DNA of 64,000 bases, from NCBI RefSeq assembly GCF_000328625.1, contig NC_019978.1, positions 2,585,256-2,649,255 of the forward strand. Reading direction: 5' to 3'. The position numbers and the translations under genes were made by a program. Each line of letters begins with the position of its first letter. The first letter of the stretch is position 1. Below the pieces are notes generated by a model. It saw nothing but the letters and a program-made list of their open reading frames with translations. It made no database searches and was not told the origin of the DNA. Origin of the DNA: Halobacteroides halobius DSM 5150. GTDB taxonomy: Bacteria > Bacillota > Halanaerobiia > Halobacteroidales > Halobacteroidaceae. Positions 55,344 through 64,000 of the stretch are shown here, one piece after another.

Positions 55344-55470
55344 TAGTCTACTATACCTAAAGCTTATACCTCTGGATGAGCAGGTTCCCCCTTTCATTAA
55401 GAGTTATAAATCGATGTTATTGTCCTCCCTCTAAAGCAGGATTACCTCCCACTTTATTAGGAATCTTTAT
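55344..55470 (-). promoter_or_regulatory. structured hydG leader, candidate riboswitch of unknown class
   Basis: Minus strand, 5' to 3': AAAGTGGGA/TCCTGCTTT hairpin with loop GGTAA, then AGAGGGAGGACAATAACATCG, then a stem TTATAACTCT/AGAGGTATAA enclosing a G-rich loop with AAAGGGGGAACCTGCTC, then TTTAGGTATAGTAGAC leading into the terminator. It does not match purine, TPP, cobalamin, SAM, T-box, ZTP or GEMM consensus as I know them. The remaining 55471-55603 is AT-rich with a TTCTTTCGGAA palindrome near 55541. Confidence 0.45.
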
Positions 55471-55603
55471 TTAATAAGTATTCAATTACTAAACTCATTA
55501 TAACACTCTTCCTTGATCTAGTGCAAACTACTATTACCGATTCTTTCGGAAAAAATAGTGGAAGAGTACTGACTTTCCGATAAACACCGAAAATGTAGGA
55601 TAA

Positions 55604-56023
55604 TTATTTAGTAATCTTAAATTCAGTTACAGCAATTAACTCCTGATCCACATAGAGATAAATTTGATAGTTACCCACTTGATCAGGAATAAAAAATTGC
55701 GTCTTCGTTCGCTGAGAAAAACTAATGTAATCCCTAACAATATTTCCAGCAAATTCTTCTAAAACCAATAGGTTGATTAATTTATCTTGGCTATCAAACC
55801 ACTTAACAGCTACATTATGAGCTTGCTGGTCATCAAGCCAACTTACATAATATTGAACACCTTGATTTTGGCTTAAACTAAATTTTCGTTTAACAGTAAC
55901 AGGATTTCCTTGTGGATCCAAACCTTCAGTAGTTAATAAAGTACTAATTTTAACTTGGGCTGCTATAGGAGGGGAAACTAATAAAACAATTAAACAAATT
56001 AAAGCTATAACTAACTTCTTCAT
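55604..56023 (-). CDS. small secreted protein of unknown function
   Basis: 139 aa from ATG 56023 (AAAGGAGG upstream; a start at 56083 would lie in rsmG). Signal peptide MKKLVIALICLIVLLVSPPIAA. The mature part alternates short strands (VKISTLLTTEGLDPQGNPVTVKRKF, YQIYLYVDQELIAVTEFKITK), a single immunoglobulin-like beta-sandwich by pattern. No family recognised. 14 bases after rsmG, so co-transcribed with it. Confidence 0.7.
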   Translation of the reverse strand: MKKLVIALICLIVLLVSPPIAAQVKISTLLTTEGLDPQGNPVTVKRKFSLSQNQGVQYYVSWLDDQQAHNVAVKWFDSQDKLINLLVLEEFAGNIVRDYISFSQRTKTQFFIPDQVGNYQIYLYVDQELIAVTEFKITK

Positions 56024-56036
56024 TTTAGTCCTCCTT

Positions 56037-56756
56037 TTACAAAGGCTTTTTCTTAGGTTGACCTGCCTGTCTAGGATATTCAACAGGAGTAGAAGAAACT
56101 TTATCTATAATCGCCAACCTTCTCTCAGCTTCACTAAAAGGCAAGGTGATCTCCTTTACTTTAAGCACTTTACCACCTAATAACTTGATTGCTTGTTCTC
56201 CATTGATAACCTCTTGTTCTACTTCAGGTCCCTTTTGAGCAATAAATTGGCCCTCTTTTTTAACAAATGGTACTACATACTCAGATAAAACATTTAAACT
56301 AGCAACTGCTCTAGCTACAGCGTAATCATACCTTTCTCGATAATCATCATTTTGCCCATAATCTTCGGCTCGGCCATGAATAAATTCTACTTTAGATAAC
56401 CCTAGCTTGTAACATACCCGTTGTAAAAAACTAACTCTTTTTTTAGAGGCATCTAGCAAAGTAAGGGCCAAGTCTGGATAAATAATTTTTAGGGGTAAGC
56501 TAGGAAATCCAGCTCCAGTTCCTACATCAATAACTTTTTCTTTTCCTACTAAATTTATTCCCTTTACACAAGATAAAGAATCTAAAAAATGCTTAACGAT
56601 AATTTCCTCCGGTTTATCTAAAGCAGTGAGATTAATCTTTTTATTCCATTTTCTTAAAACTTGCATATAATTTAAAAATTGTTCTACTTGGGATTGATTT
56701 AAATCTATCCCTAATTCTTTACTACCCTTAGTTAGTTTTTCTTTATAATCCATCAT
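56037..56756 (-). CDS. rsmG: 16S rRNA (guanine527-N7) methyltransferase
   Basis: 239 aa. VIDVGTGAGFPSLPLKI is the SAM loop, DASKKRVSFLQRV the acidic post-motif, and YAVARAVASLNVLSEYVVPFVKKEG the catalytic region. Loss of RsmG gives low-level streptomycin resistance in other bacteria. Normal place after mnmG. Confidence 0.97.
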   Translation of the reverse strand: MMDYKEKLTKGSKELGIDLNQSQVEQFLNYMQVLRKWNKKINLTALDKPEEIIVKHFLDSLSCVKGINLVGKEKVIDVGTGAGFPSLPLKIIYPDLALTLLDASKKRVSFLQRVCYKLGLSKVEFIHGRAEDYGQNDDYRERYDYAVARAVASLNVLSEYVVPFVKKEGQFIAQKGPEVEQEVINGEQAIKLLGGKVLKVKEITLPFSEAERRLAIIDKVSSTPVEYPRQAGQPKKKPL

Positions 56757-56826
56757 ATATCACCTTGCTTTCCTTTAACTTTTTTTACACTAAGTACCTT
56801 CTTAACAATATATAATTATTGCCAAC

Positions 56827-58689
56827 CTATAATTGTTCTAAATAAACCGTTAATACTGAAATATCAGCTGGAGAAACCCCTGAAATTCGTGATGCTTGGC
56901 CTAGAGATACTGGTCTAATTTCATCTAATTTTTCTCTAGCTTCTAAACGTAAACTTTCAATAGTATCATAATCTATATCTTGTGGGATTTTAGTATCCTC
57001 TAGTTCTCTTTGGCGCTCAATCTGCTTTAATTGTCTATTTATATACCCTTCATACTTTAGTTGGATCTCTACCTGTTCTTTTATATCAGTAGCTAGCTTA
57101 GGACGTTTAGGATCTATTGTAACTAGTGAATCATAATCCAATTCCGGTCTTCTTAATAATCGCCCTAGATTATCTTTAGTCTTTACTCTTGAACTTCCTA
57201 GTTTCTCTAAATGCTTTTGCGCATCTTCATCTGAAGAATAGATCTCTGTATTTCTTAATCGTTCTTTTTCTTCTGCAATCTTTCTTTTTTTAGTCTTAAA
57301 TTTTTTATATCTTGGTTCAGATATTAGACCTAATTCATACCCTAAAGGAGTTAATCTTAAATCAGCATTATCCTGACGTAATACTAATCTATATTCAGCC
57401 CGAGAGGTTAGCATCCGATATGGTTCATTAGTCCCCTGGGTAACTAGATCATCAATTAAAACCCCAATATAAGCATCTGATCTATTTAAAATCAATGGTT
57501 CTTCACCTTGTAAAGATAAAGCAGCATTGATTGCAGCCATTAAACCCTGAGCTCCTGCTTCTTCGTAACCACTGGTTCCATTAATTTGGCCCGCTGTATA
57601 TAAGTTATTAACTAATTTAGTCTCTAAAGTAGGATGTAGTAACTTAGGATCTATACAATCATATTCTATTGCATAAGCCGGTCTCATAATTTCTGCTTCT
57701 TTAAACCCTGGAATAGTATGTAACATCTCTACTTGTACATCCTCTGGTAGACTAGTAGATAGACCCGCTAAGTACATCTCATAAATATATTCACCTTCTG
57801 GCTCTAAATAAAGTTTGTGTCTATCTTTATCTGGAAATCTATCTACTTTCGTCTCTAATGAAGGACAATATCTTGGTTCTTCTCCATCAATTTCACCCGT
57901 ACACATTGGAGAACGGTCTAAATTTTCCTGGATTACTTGATGAGTCTCTTGATTAGTATAGGTCTGCCAACATTCCTGCTGTGCTAAATTGTTACGAATA
58001 GTATCATTAGCAAATGAAAAAGCTACTGGCTCTTCTAATCCGGGTTGGACTGTTAATTGGTCAACATCTATTGTTCGTTTATCTACTCGAGGTGGAGTTC
58101 CTGTTTTAAATCTTCTTAATTCAAACCCTAAATCTTCTAAATTAGCTGATAAAGCATTAGCAGGAAATTGGTTATGGGGACCAGAGTTAAAAGAAGTTTC
58201 TCCAATAATAATCTCACCTTGTAAAAAGGTCCCTGTTGTTAAAATAACTTTTTGGCCCTTAAAAGTTGCTCCACTTTTTATCTTAACACCTGTCACAATT
58301 TTATCCTCTACTATTAACTCTTCAACTATACCCTGGCGTAAATCAAGTTGCTCTTGCTTTTCTAATACTTTCTTCATCTCTAGATGGTAAGTCATTTTAT
58401 CCGCTTGAGCACGTAAGGCTTGAACCGCTGGCCCCTTGCCCGTATTTAACATGCGGATGTGAATGCAGGATTTATCAATATTTTTAGCCATTTCACCACC
58501 TAGAGCATCTATTTCACGAACAATATTAGTCTTAGCTGGCCCGCCAATAGCTGGATTACAAGGCATTAAAGCAATATTATCCAAATCAATGGTTATAGCT
58601 AATGTCCGATGACCCATTCTAGCACTAGCTAAAGCAGCCTCACAACCTGCATGTCCTGTCCCAACTACAATTACATCATACTCTCGCAA
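56827..58689 (-). CDS. mnmG: tRNA U34 modification FAD protein MnmG, second tandem copy
   Basis: 620 aa, TTG start directly after the first copy's stop (GGGGGG upstream). With MnmE it makes cmnm5U34. The FAD motif [42 protein letters not shown] with the catalytic Cys, [14 protein letters not shown] and the C-terminal [33 protein letters not shown] are all intact. It departs from the usual loop at PAKTNIV, where copy one has PAKGNIV. Both copies look complete, which is unusual. Confidence 0.93.
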   Translation of the reverse strand: MREYDVIVVGTGHAGCEAALASARMGHRTLAITIDLDNIALMPCNPAIGGPAKTNIVREIDALGGEMAKNIDKSCIHIRMLNTGKGPAVQALRAQADKMTYHLEMKKVLEKQEQLDLRQGIVEELIVEDKIVTGVKIKSGATFKGQKVILTTGTFLQGEIIIGETSFNSGPHNQFPANALSANLEDLGFELRRFKTGTPPRVDKRTIDVDQLTVQPGLEEPVAFSFANDTIRNNLAQQECWQTYTNQETHQVIQENLDRSPMCTGEIDGEEPRYCPSLETKVDRFPDKDRHKLYLEPEGEYIYEMYLAGLSTSLPEDVQVEMLHTIPGFKEAEIMRPAYAIEYDCIDPKLLHPTLETKLVNNLYTAGQINGTSGYEEAGAQGLMAAINAALSLQGEEPLILNRSDAYIGVLIDDLVTQGTNEPYRMLTSRAEYRLVLRQDNADLRLTPLGYELGLISEPRYKKFKTKKRKIAEEKERLRNTEIYSSDEDAQKHLEKLGSSRVKTKDNLGRLLRRPELDYDSLVTIDPKRPKLATDIKEQVEIQLKYEGYINRQLKQIERQRELEDTKIPQDIDYDTIESLRLEAREKLDEIRPVSLGQASRISGVSPADISVLTVYLEQL

Positions 58690-60558
58690 TTATTTCCCCC
58701 CTCGATCTAACTGCTCTAAATAAATCATTAATGATGAAATATCTGCTGGAGAAACACCTGAAATCCGAGAAGCTTGGCCCAAAGATACAGGTCTGATTCT
58801 ATTTAACTTCTCTCTAGCTTCAAGTCTTACATTATCCAATTTATGATAATTAATATCTTCTGGTAATTTCTTTTCCTCCATCTCTTTAAATTTCTCAACC
58901 TGTTTTAATTGTTTTTCAATATAACCGCGATATTTAGTTCGAATTTTAACCTGTTCTTCTATTTCAAGATCAATCTCTGGAACCTCATCTGATAATTTTT
59001 TTAAATCATCATAATCAACTTCAGGTCTCTGCAAAATAGTTGTCAGATTAACAGGTTTTTTTAATCCACCGCTTCCTAACTCTTTCAATACACCCCGCAC
59101 TTCTTTAGTAGGGGTGATTCTAACATTATCTAAGATTTTTATTGTTGATTCAATCTTTTGCCTCTTATCTGCAACTTGTTGATAATTCTCTTTATCTAAT
59201 AACCCTATTTTATACCCGGTTTCACTTAATCTTAAATCAGCATTGTCATGACGAAGTAATAATCTATATTCTGCCCGAGAAGTTAGCATTCGATAAGGTT
59301 CGCTAGTTCCCTTAGTTACTAAATCATCAATTAAAACCCCTATATAGGAATCAGAACGCTTTAAAATCAAAGGTTCCTCTTCCTTTAAAGATAGAACTGC
59401 ATTAATTCCAGCCATTAGTCCTTGAGCTCCTGCTTCTTCATATCCACTAGTACCATTTATTTGTCCTGCTGTATATAAATCATTAACTACTTTATTCTCC
59501 ATTGTAGGTTGTAGTTGATGGGGTGGGATATAATCATACTCAACAGCATAACCTGGCCTTACAATTTCAGCTTCTTCTAAGCCCGGCACACTTCTAATAA
59601 TATCTTCCTGAAAGTCTTCTGGCATACTTGTAGTCAATCCATTTAAGTATAATTCGTTAGTATCAGCACCTTCAGGTTCTACAAAAACTTGATGGCTCTT
59701 TTTATCTGGGAAGCGCATAACTTTACGGTCAATAGATGGACAGTACCTTGGCCCTTCCCCCTCTACAATCCCAGTTGATAATGGAGAATGTTCAATATTT
59801 TCCTTAATTACTTCTTTAGTTGCTTCATTAGTTCTAGTTAACCAGCAAGGAATCTGTTCTCTCTCAGCTCGGGATTCAAAAAAGGAGAACTGTAACTTAT
59901 CCTCTGATCCTGGGTGCACTCTCATTTTAGAGAAATCAACTGTATCTTTATCAATCCGGGGAGGAGTTGCAGTCTGAAATCTTTCTAATTTAATTCCGGC
60001 TTCTTTTAGGCTATCTGATAACTTAACAGCCGCAAATTCTCCTTGTCTTCCTCCAGTATACTTAACATCACCAATTATCACTTTTCCATCAAGAGAAGTT
60101 CCTGTAGTTAAAACTACCTTCTGAGCATTGTAGCTGATTCCTGTAATTGTCTTAACTCCTGTAACAGACCCCTGATTAACAATTATATCTGTTACTACTG
60201 TTTGCTTTAAATCTAAGTTATCCTGTTCTTGTAACGTCTTAGTCATTTCAACTTGATACTTATGTTTATCAGCTTGGGCTCTTAGAGCATGAACTGCTGG
60301 CCCTTTAGAAGTATTTAGCAGTTGCATGTTAACATATGTCTTATCGATATTCTTACCCATTTGTCCACCTAAAGCATCTATTTCACGAACAATATTTCCT
60401 TTAGCAGGCCCCCCAATTGATGGATTACAGGGCATTAAAGCAACATGGTCAACATTTAAAGTTAATAATAAAGTACTACAACCCATTCTAGCGCCAGCTA
60501 AAGCTGCTTCACAGCCTGCATGGCCAGCACCAATAACTATAATATCATAATCTTTCAT
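58690..60558 (-). CDS. mnmG: tRNA U34 modification FAD protein MnmG, first tandem copy
   Basis: 622 aa. [17 protein letters not shown] (FAD), [24 protein letters not shown] with the conserved Cys, [16 protein letters not shown] with the nucleophilic Cys, [17 protein letters not shown] and the C-terminal helical MnmE-binding domain. It follows mnmE by 26 bases, the standard order. The protein is collinear with the second copy over its whole length, with long identical blocks, so a gene duplication is clear. Confidence 0.95.
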   Translation of the reverse strand: MKDYDIIVIGAGHAGCEAALAGARMGCSTLLLTLNVDHVALMPCNPSIGGPAKGNIVREIDALGGQMGKNIDKTYVNMQLLNTSKGPAVHALRAQADKHKYQVEMTKTLQEQDNLDLKQTVVTDIIVNQGSVTGVKTITGISYNAQKVVLTTGTSLDGKVIIGDVKYTGGRQGEFAAVKLSDSLKEAGIKLERFQTATPPRIDKDTVDFSKMRVHPGSEDKLQFSFFESRAEREQIPCWLTRTNEATKEVIKENIEHSPLSTGIVEGEGPRYCPSIDRKVMRFPDKKSHQVFVEPEGADTNELYLNGLTTSMPEDFQEDIIRSVPGLEEAEIVRPGYAVEYDYIPPHQLQPTMENKVVNDLYTAGQINGTSGYEEAGAQGLMAGINAVLSLKEEEPLILKRSDSYIGVLIDDLVTKGTSEPYRMLTSRAEYRLLLRHDNADLRLSETGYKIGLLDKENYQQVADKRQKIESTIKILDNVRITPTKEVRGVLKELGSGGLKKPVNLTTILQRPEVDYDDLKKLSDEVPEIDLEIEEQVKIRTKYRGYIEKQLKQVEKFKEMEEKKLPEDINYHKLDNVRLEAREKLNRIRPVSLGQASRISGVSPADISSLMIYLEQLDRGGK

Positions 60559-60584
60559 TCTAATCCTCCTTACAAAATTTTATC

Positions 60585-61979
60585 CTATTTTCCTAAACAA
60601 AAATCAGCAAAAATTTGGTCTATAATATCCTCTCCAAGAGTATCACCTGTAATTTCACCTACAGCTTCTAAAGCTTCACGGAGATCAATAGTAATAAAAT
60701 CATTAGGTAATCCGCGTTCAAATGTCTCCTTTACATCCAATAAACTTTGCTTGGCCCGATCTAAAGCATTCTTGTGTCTCATATTCGTAATTAAAGTTTG
60801 ACTTTGTGCTTCTACATCTCCACTAAAGACTAGATCAGAAATTACTTTTTCTAATTTATCAATACCCTGATTATCAATAGCCGCCGTTTTAACTAGTGGC
60901 TTATCAGATGCAATTTCTTTTATTTCATCTATGCTAACTTCAGCTTCTAAATCTAATTTATTGGCAATTATTACTGCTTGTTTATTCTTGATAGCTGCTA
61001 TTAGATCATGGTCCTCTTTAGAAAGTTCACGACTCATATCCAATACTAGTAGGATTAAATCTGCTTTATCTAAAAATTTTTCTGATCTTTCTATTCCTAT
61101 CTTTTCAACTTGATCCTTTGCTTCTCTAATACCTGCTGTATCAATTATTTTAATAGGGATTCCACCAATATTAATCACTTCTTCAATAACATCTCGCGTA
61201 GTACCTGGAACTTCAGTAACAATAGCTCTTTTTTCCCTTAATAATGCATTTAATAAACTCGACTTTCCTACATTAGGTCTTCCAATAATAGCAGTTTCAA
61301 TCCCCTCTTTTAATATCTTACCTCGCTTGCTAGTCTCTAATAAGTTGTCCACTTTATTTAGTACTTGATTGATTCTATTATCTAACTCATTAGATTCAAA
61401 ATCATCTATTTCATCCTCAGGAAAATCAATCGTTGCTTCTAAATGGGCCAACAAAGAGACTAAATCCTGTCGAATATCATTTACTTTCTTTGCTAGTCCA
61501 CCCTCCAAATGATCAAGAGCAACCTCCATATTCGCTTCAGTTTTAGATCGAATTAAATCAATTACTGCTTCTGCTTGAGATAAATCCATCCTTCCATTCA
61601 AAAAAGCTCGTTTAGTAAATTCACCTGGCTCAGCTAATCTAGCTCCTTGCTGTAATACAACATCTAATATTTTCCTTAAAATAACAGTCCCTCCATGGCA
61701 GTCTATCTCTACTATATCCTCTGTAGTGTAAGTTTTAGGAGCTTTCATAACCAAAGTTATAACTTCATCAATTAACTGCTCCGTTTTAGGGTCAATAATA
61801 TTGCCATAATGAGCTGTATAACTATCTACATCTGCTAAACTTTTATTCTGTATACTTTTAAAAATTTTATCTGCTATTTCTATTGCTTTTGGCCCACTAA
61901 TTCTAACAATTCCAATTCCGCCTTCATTAACTGAAGTAGAAATAGCAGCAATTGTATCTGTTGGATACAAATAAGCCAC
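60585..61979 (-). CDS. mnmE: tRNA modification GTPase MnmE
   Basis: 464 aa. N-terminal formyl-THF-binding domain (DTIAAISTSVNEGGIGIVRISG), central helical domain, G domain with IGRPNVGKSSLLNALL, DTAGIRE and NKLD, and the C-terminal FCLGK with the invariant Cys. Partner of MnmG in U34 modification. Own terminator separates it from jag, so it likely has its own promoter. Confidence 0.97.
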   Translation of the reverse strand: MAYLYPTDTIAAISTSVNEGGIGIVRISGPKAIEIADKIFKSIQNKSLADVDSYTAHYGNIIDPKTEQLIDEVITLVMKAPKTYTTEDIVEIDCHGGTVILRKILDVVLQQGARLAEPGEFTKRAFLNGRMDLSQAEAVIDLIRSKTEANMEVALDHLEGGLAKKVNDIRQDLVSLLAHLEATIDFPEDEIDDFESNELDNRINQVLNKVDNLLETSKRGKILKEGIETAIIGRPNVGKSSLLNALLREKRAIVTEVPGTTRDVIEEVINIGGIPIKIIDTAGIREAKDQVEKIGIERSEKFLDKADLILLVLDMSRELSKEDHDLIAAIKNKQAVIIANKLDLEAEVSIDEIKEIASDKPLVKTAAIDNQGIDKLEKVISDLVFSGDVEAQSQTLITNMRHKNALDRAKQSLLDVKETFERGLPNDFITIDLREALEAVGEITGDTLGEDIIDQIFADFCLGK

Positions 61980-62049
61980 CTCCCTTAACTAAAATACCCA
62001 CTAACAAGTTTTTAATTACTTTTAATAAAATAGATATGTAAATTAAATA

Positions 62050-62075
62050 AGCCCAGTATTTTTAAATACTGGGCT
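62050..62075 (-). terminator. terminator after jag
   Basis: AGCCCAGTATTT and AAATACTGGGCT form a 12-bp stem with a 2-base loop between jag and mnmE; the following minus-strand sequence TTATTTAATTT is a modest T-run. Confidence 0.8.
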
Positions 62076-62080
62076 GAAAA

Positions 62081-62707
62081 TTAACTAGCATTAATCACTA
62101 CTTTCCGATTAGGATCTTGTCCTTTACTTTGAGTAGCTACACCTGATACCTTCTGTAAAGATTTATGAATAATCTTTCTTTCATGTGGAGGCATAGGGTC
62201 TAAAGTAATCTGTCTACCTTCTTTTTTTGACTTTTTAGCTAATTTTAGTGCTAAATTTTTCAAGGTTTGCTTTCTTCTTTGTCTATAGCCCTCTGCATCC
62301 AATGCAACATGCAAATAATCTTTTTCCCCTTTATTAACTGCTAGATTAGTTAAATACTGTAATGAGTCTAATGTATTTCCACGATGACCAATAATAATTC
62401 CTAAGTCATCCCCAGAAATATTAAAAATAGCTTCATTATCACTAACCCTATTTTCAACTAATTCTACTTCAAATCCTAAATCCATCTCTTCTAATAATTC
62501 TTCTAAAAACACCAATGCTTTTTCAACCTTAGATTTTTGCTTTGTAACTTCTAATTTAGCTATTTGTCTACCAAAGATGCCTAAAAAACCATCTTTAGGC
62601 TCTTCTAAAACATCATAATTAACCTCATCTCGTTTAGCATCTAATTTTTCCAATCCTTCATCAAGGGCCTCTTCAATAGTCTCTCCTGTTACAATGACCC
62701 TCTGCAT
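62081..62707 (-). CDS. jag: RNA-binding protein Jag/KhpB (Jag-N, KH, R3H)
   Basis: 208 aa. Jag-N domain (VIVTGETIEEALDEGLEKL...DGFLGIFGRQIAKLEV), KH domain (GDDLGIIIGHRGNTLDSLQYLTNL) and R3H domain (DPMPPHERKIIHKSLQ). Acts with KhpA in RNA binding and cell-elongation control. One base separates it from the yidC stop. Confidence 0.96.
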   Translation of the reverse strand: MQRVIVTGETIEEALDEGLEKLDAKRDEVNYDVLEEPKDGFLGIFGRQIAKLEVTKQKSKVEKALVFLEELLEEMDLGFEVELVENRVSDNEAIFNISGDDLGIIIGHRGNTLDSLQYLTNLAVNKGEKDYLHVALDAEGYRQRRKQTLKNLALKLAKKSKKEGRQITLDPMPPHERKIIHKSLQKVSGVATQSKGQDPNRKVVINAS

Positions 62708-62708
62708 C

Positions 62709-63371
62709 TTAACTAGATTCCTCCTTTAACTCCATAGCAGTCGATTCTGTATATAAAAAGTATTGTTGAATAGTCATTATTAAATTAGAAGTAAACCAAT
62801 ACAATAAAACTCCTGAAGGTAAGCTATAACCAATAAAAACGATTAGCAAAGGCATAAATAAAAGCATTTTGTTATTTGCTGCATCATTACCAGATAATTT
62901 CTGGGTTAATAAACTTTGTCCTAGCATAGTTAAACCAGTTAAGACCACTAAAGGAAGATAAGGGTCACTTAAATCTGGCACCATAAGAAATGATTGTCCA
63001 GTTAATTCCTGCCACCCTCTTAACCCTCTAAACAAACCAAACAAAATTGGCATCTGTACTAACAAAGGTAAACATCCTGAAGCTGGATTCACCTGATGTT
63101 TTTGGTATAACTCCATTGTTTTTTGTTGAAATTCTTGTTTGTCATCGCCATATTTTTCTTTTAATTCTTCCATCTTAGGTTGTAATTCCTGCATCTTTTT
63201 CATAGAACGAGTCTGTTTAGCTACTAGTGGAAATAAAACAACTCTAACAGCTACAGTTAATGAGATAATAGCTAAACCATAGCTCCCTGTAAATCCATAA
63301 AACCAAATTAATAGACTTTGCATAAAATCTCCTAACCAGCCAAATATTCCAAGCGAAAACATTTCTAACAA
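62709..63371 (-). CDS. yidC: membrane protein insertase YidC/OxaI
   Basis: 220 aa. SLTVAVRVVLFPLVAKQTRSMKKMQELQPKMEELKEKYG carries the hydrophilic-groove Arg region and the cytoplasmic hairpin; QVNPASGCLPLLVQMPILFGLFRGLR is the family signature. The short Gram-positive type without the large periplasmic domain. Start TTG 63371 (AAGGAGG seven bases before) or ATG three codons later. Confidence 0.96.
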   Translation of the reverse strand: MLEMFSLGIFGWLGDFMQSLLIWFYGFTGSYGLAIISLTVAVRVVLFPLVAKQTRSMKKMQELQPKMEELKEKYGDDKQEFQQKTMELYQKHQVNPASGCLPLLVQMPILFGLFRGLRGWQELTGQSFLMVPDLSDPYLPLVVLTGLTMLGQSLLTQKLSGNDAANNKMLLFMPLLIVFIGYSLPSGVLLYWFTSNLIMTIQQYFLYTESTAMELKEESS

Positions 63372-63383
63372 AATAAAACCTCC

Positions 63384-63605
63384 TTAATCTACTGGGTCAT
63401 AACCTCCTGGATGAAATGGATGACACTTTAATATTCGTTTAAGTGAGATCCAACTACCTTTAAACAATCCATACTTCTCTAAAGCATGAATTGAATAAGT
63501 TGAACAAGTAGGGCGAAACCGACAACTACTTCTAGGCTTTAGTGGAGAAATAAACTTTTGATATAATTTTACAAGCTTAATTAAACTTTTAGTAACTAAT
63601 TTCAT
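63384..63605 (-). CDS. yidD: membrane protein insertion efficiency factor YidD
   Basis: 73 aa. [36 protein letters not shown] and [13 protein letters not shown], the three conserved cysteines and the HPGGxDPV end. Always placed between rnpA and yidC, as here. Confidence 0.97.
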   Translation of the reverse strand: MKLVTKSLIKLVKLYQKFISPLKPRSSCRFRPTCSTYSIHALEKYGLFKGSWISLKRILKCHPFHPGGYDPVD

Positions 63606-63609
63606 AAAA

Positions 63610-63948
63610 TCACTCTTTCACTATCTTAGCTTTATGGCATAATTTATTAAAAGAATTTTCAATCTGATGATAAGAAGCATCTACAATTGGTTTTCTAGCA
63701 ATTAAAACTATATCTGTTCCTGAGACTAATTGACTATTATTATGCCTATAAACCTCTCTAAATAAACGTTTTACTCTATTTCTAGTAACAGCTTTACCTA
63801 TCTTTTTACTAACTGAATACCCGATCCTTCTTTGTGACTTATTATTAGCTAAAGAATATAACACTAATATACGATCAGCAACTGAATTACCATGGTTATA
63901 AACTCTTTTAAATTGATAAGTTTTTCTTAACTTACCATCTTCTTTCAT
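63610..63948 (-). CDS. rnpA: ribonuclease P protein component
   Basis: 112 aa. The RNR motif is clear in [22 protein letters not shown]; the N-terminal [15 protein letters not shown] is normal. Binds the 5' leader of pre-tRNA with the RNase P RNA. The 52 bases upstream contain its ribosome site (AAGGAGG); rpmH is expected next but cannot be called from what remains. Confidence 0.97.
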   Translation of the reverse strand: MKEDGKLRKTYQFKRVYNHGNSVADRILVLYSLANNKSQRRIGYSVSKKIGKAVTRNRVKRLFREVYRHNNSQLVSGTDIVLIARKPIVDASYHQIENSFNKLCHKAKIVKE

Positions 63949-64000
63949 GAGTGATCCTCCTTAAAACCGATTAGCCCTATAATAACTAACTTATACTCTA

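Noticed and set aside
55541..55552. TTCTTTCGGAAA region as part of a regulatory palindrome
   Set aside because: Short, AT-rich, and could arise by chance; no second copy at a meaningful distance.
57989..58390. 133-codon plus-strand frame inside mnmG
   Set aside because: Antisense shadow of a well-conserved gene; no initiation signal or sensible composition.
63949..64000. End of rpmH at the right edge
   Set aside because: Gene order predicts it, but only a few non-diagnostic codons could be inside the window, so no call is justified.

Overview
The window is a low-GC chromosomal segment whose protein families point to an anaerobic, spore-lineage, diderm Firmicute. The best fit is Halanaerobiales (Halobacteroidaceae-like); this is inference from gene content, not a database match. 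Supporting signs are the large fused PurL, pyruvate formate-lyase, [FeFe]-hydrogenase maturases, YyaC, an agr-like locus and a small protein that looks like an outer-membrane strand protein. Most genes lie on the minus strand. The right end carries the classical oriC-side order (rnpA, yidD, yidC, jag, mnmE, mnmG, rsmG), so the origin is probably just beyond base 64000.

Layout. 1-9000: end of a cheR gene, hflX (apparently starting at a rare AUU codon), rex, lgt, an S58 peptidase, tdk, a GGDEF/HD-GYP enzyme behind a structured leader, a patatin and a small secreted strand-rich protein. 9000-34000: purine biosynthesis on the minus strand: purL, then purH, purN, purM, purF, purC, purB, then purE, purK, purD, then pflA/pflB, then purA and a second purB. 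Its RNA and DNA control elements are two guanine-type purine riboswitches (before purD and before purB1), a ZTP riboswitch with a perfect terminator before pflB, and two paired PurR-type boxes with identical 26-nt spacing (before purB1 and purB2). Purine and one-carbon/formate supply therefore look co-regulated. A LysR gene, an azoreductase/HxlR pair and a Lys/Glu-rich lipoprotein are interspersed.

33900-37600 is an agr-like peptide signalling operon: membrane protein, Spo0B-type histidine kinase, AgrB, and a 40-residue autoinducer precursor with Ser where Cys is usual. An IS4-like element (35323-36811, 9-bp target duplication) has inserted inside the kinase H-box, so sensing is probably lost while the signal-making genes remain intact. 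37700-49200 holds housekeeping genes: dnaB, rplI, YybS, a MazG-like gene, rpsR-ssb-rpsF, ychF, mscS, alr, a YkvI-type transporter, yyaC, a GNAT gene, bactofilin, a truncated membrane/coiled-coil protein, and DUF554 preceded by a GEMM (c-di-GMP-I type) riboswitch and a Fur-like box.

49500-55300 is an [FeFe]-hydrogenase maturation cluster: hydG, an 80-aa unknown, hydE with an N-terminal DUF3343 (putative Se/S carrier) extension, hydF and a cysteine desulfurase. It has an unidentified terminator-linked leader before hydG and a long nested-hairpin element inside the cluster. 55600-64000 carries a secreted protein, rsmG, two complete tandem mnmG genes, mnmE, jag, yidC, yidD and rnpA.

The strongest leads are the Ser-type agr peptide locus broken by an IS, the DUF3343-HydE fusion beside a desulfurase, the hydG leader, the tandem mnmG pair, and the ZTP, guanine and PurBox control of purine and formate genes.
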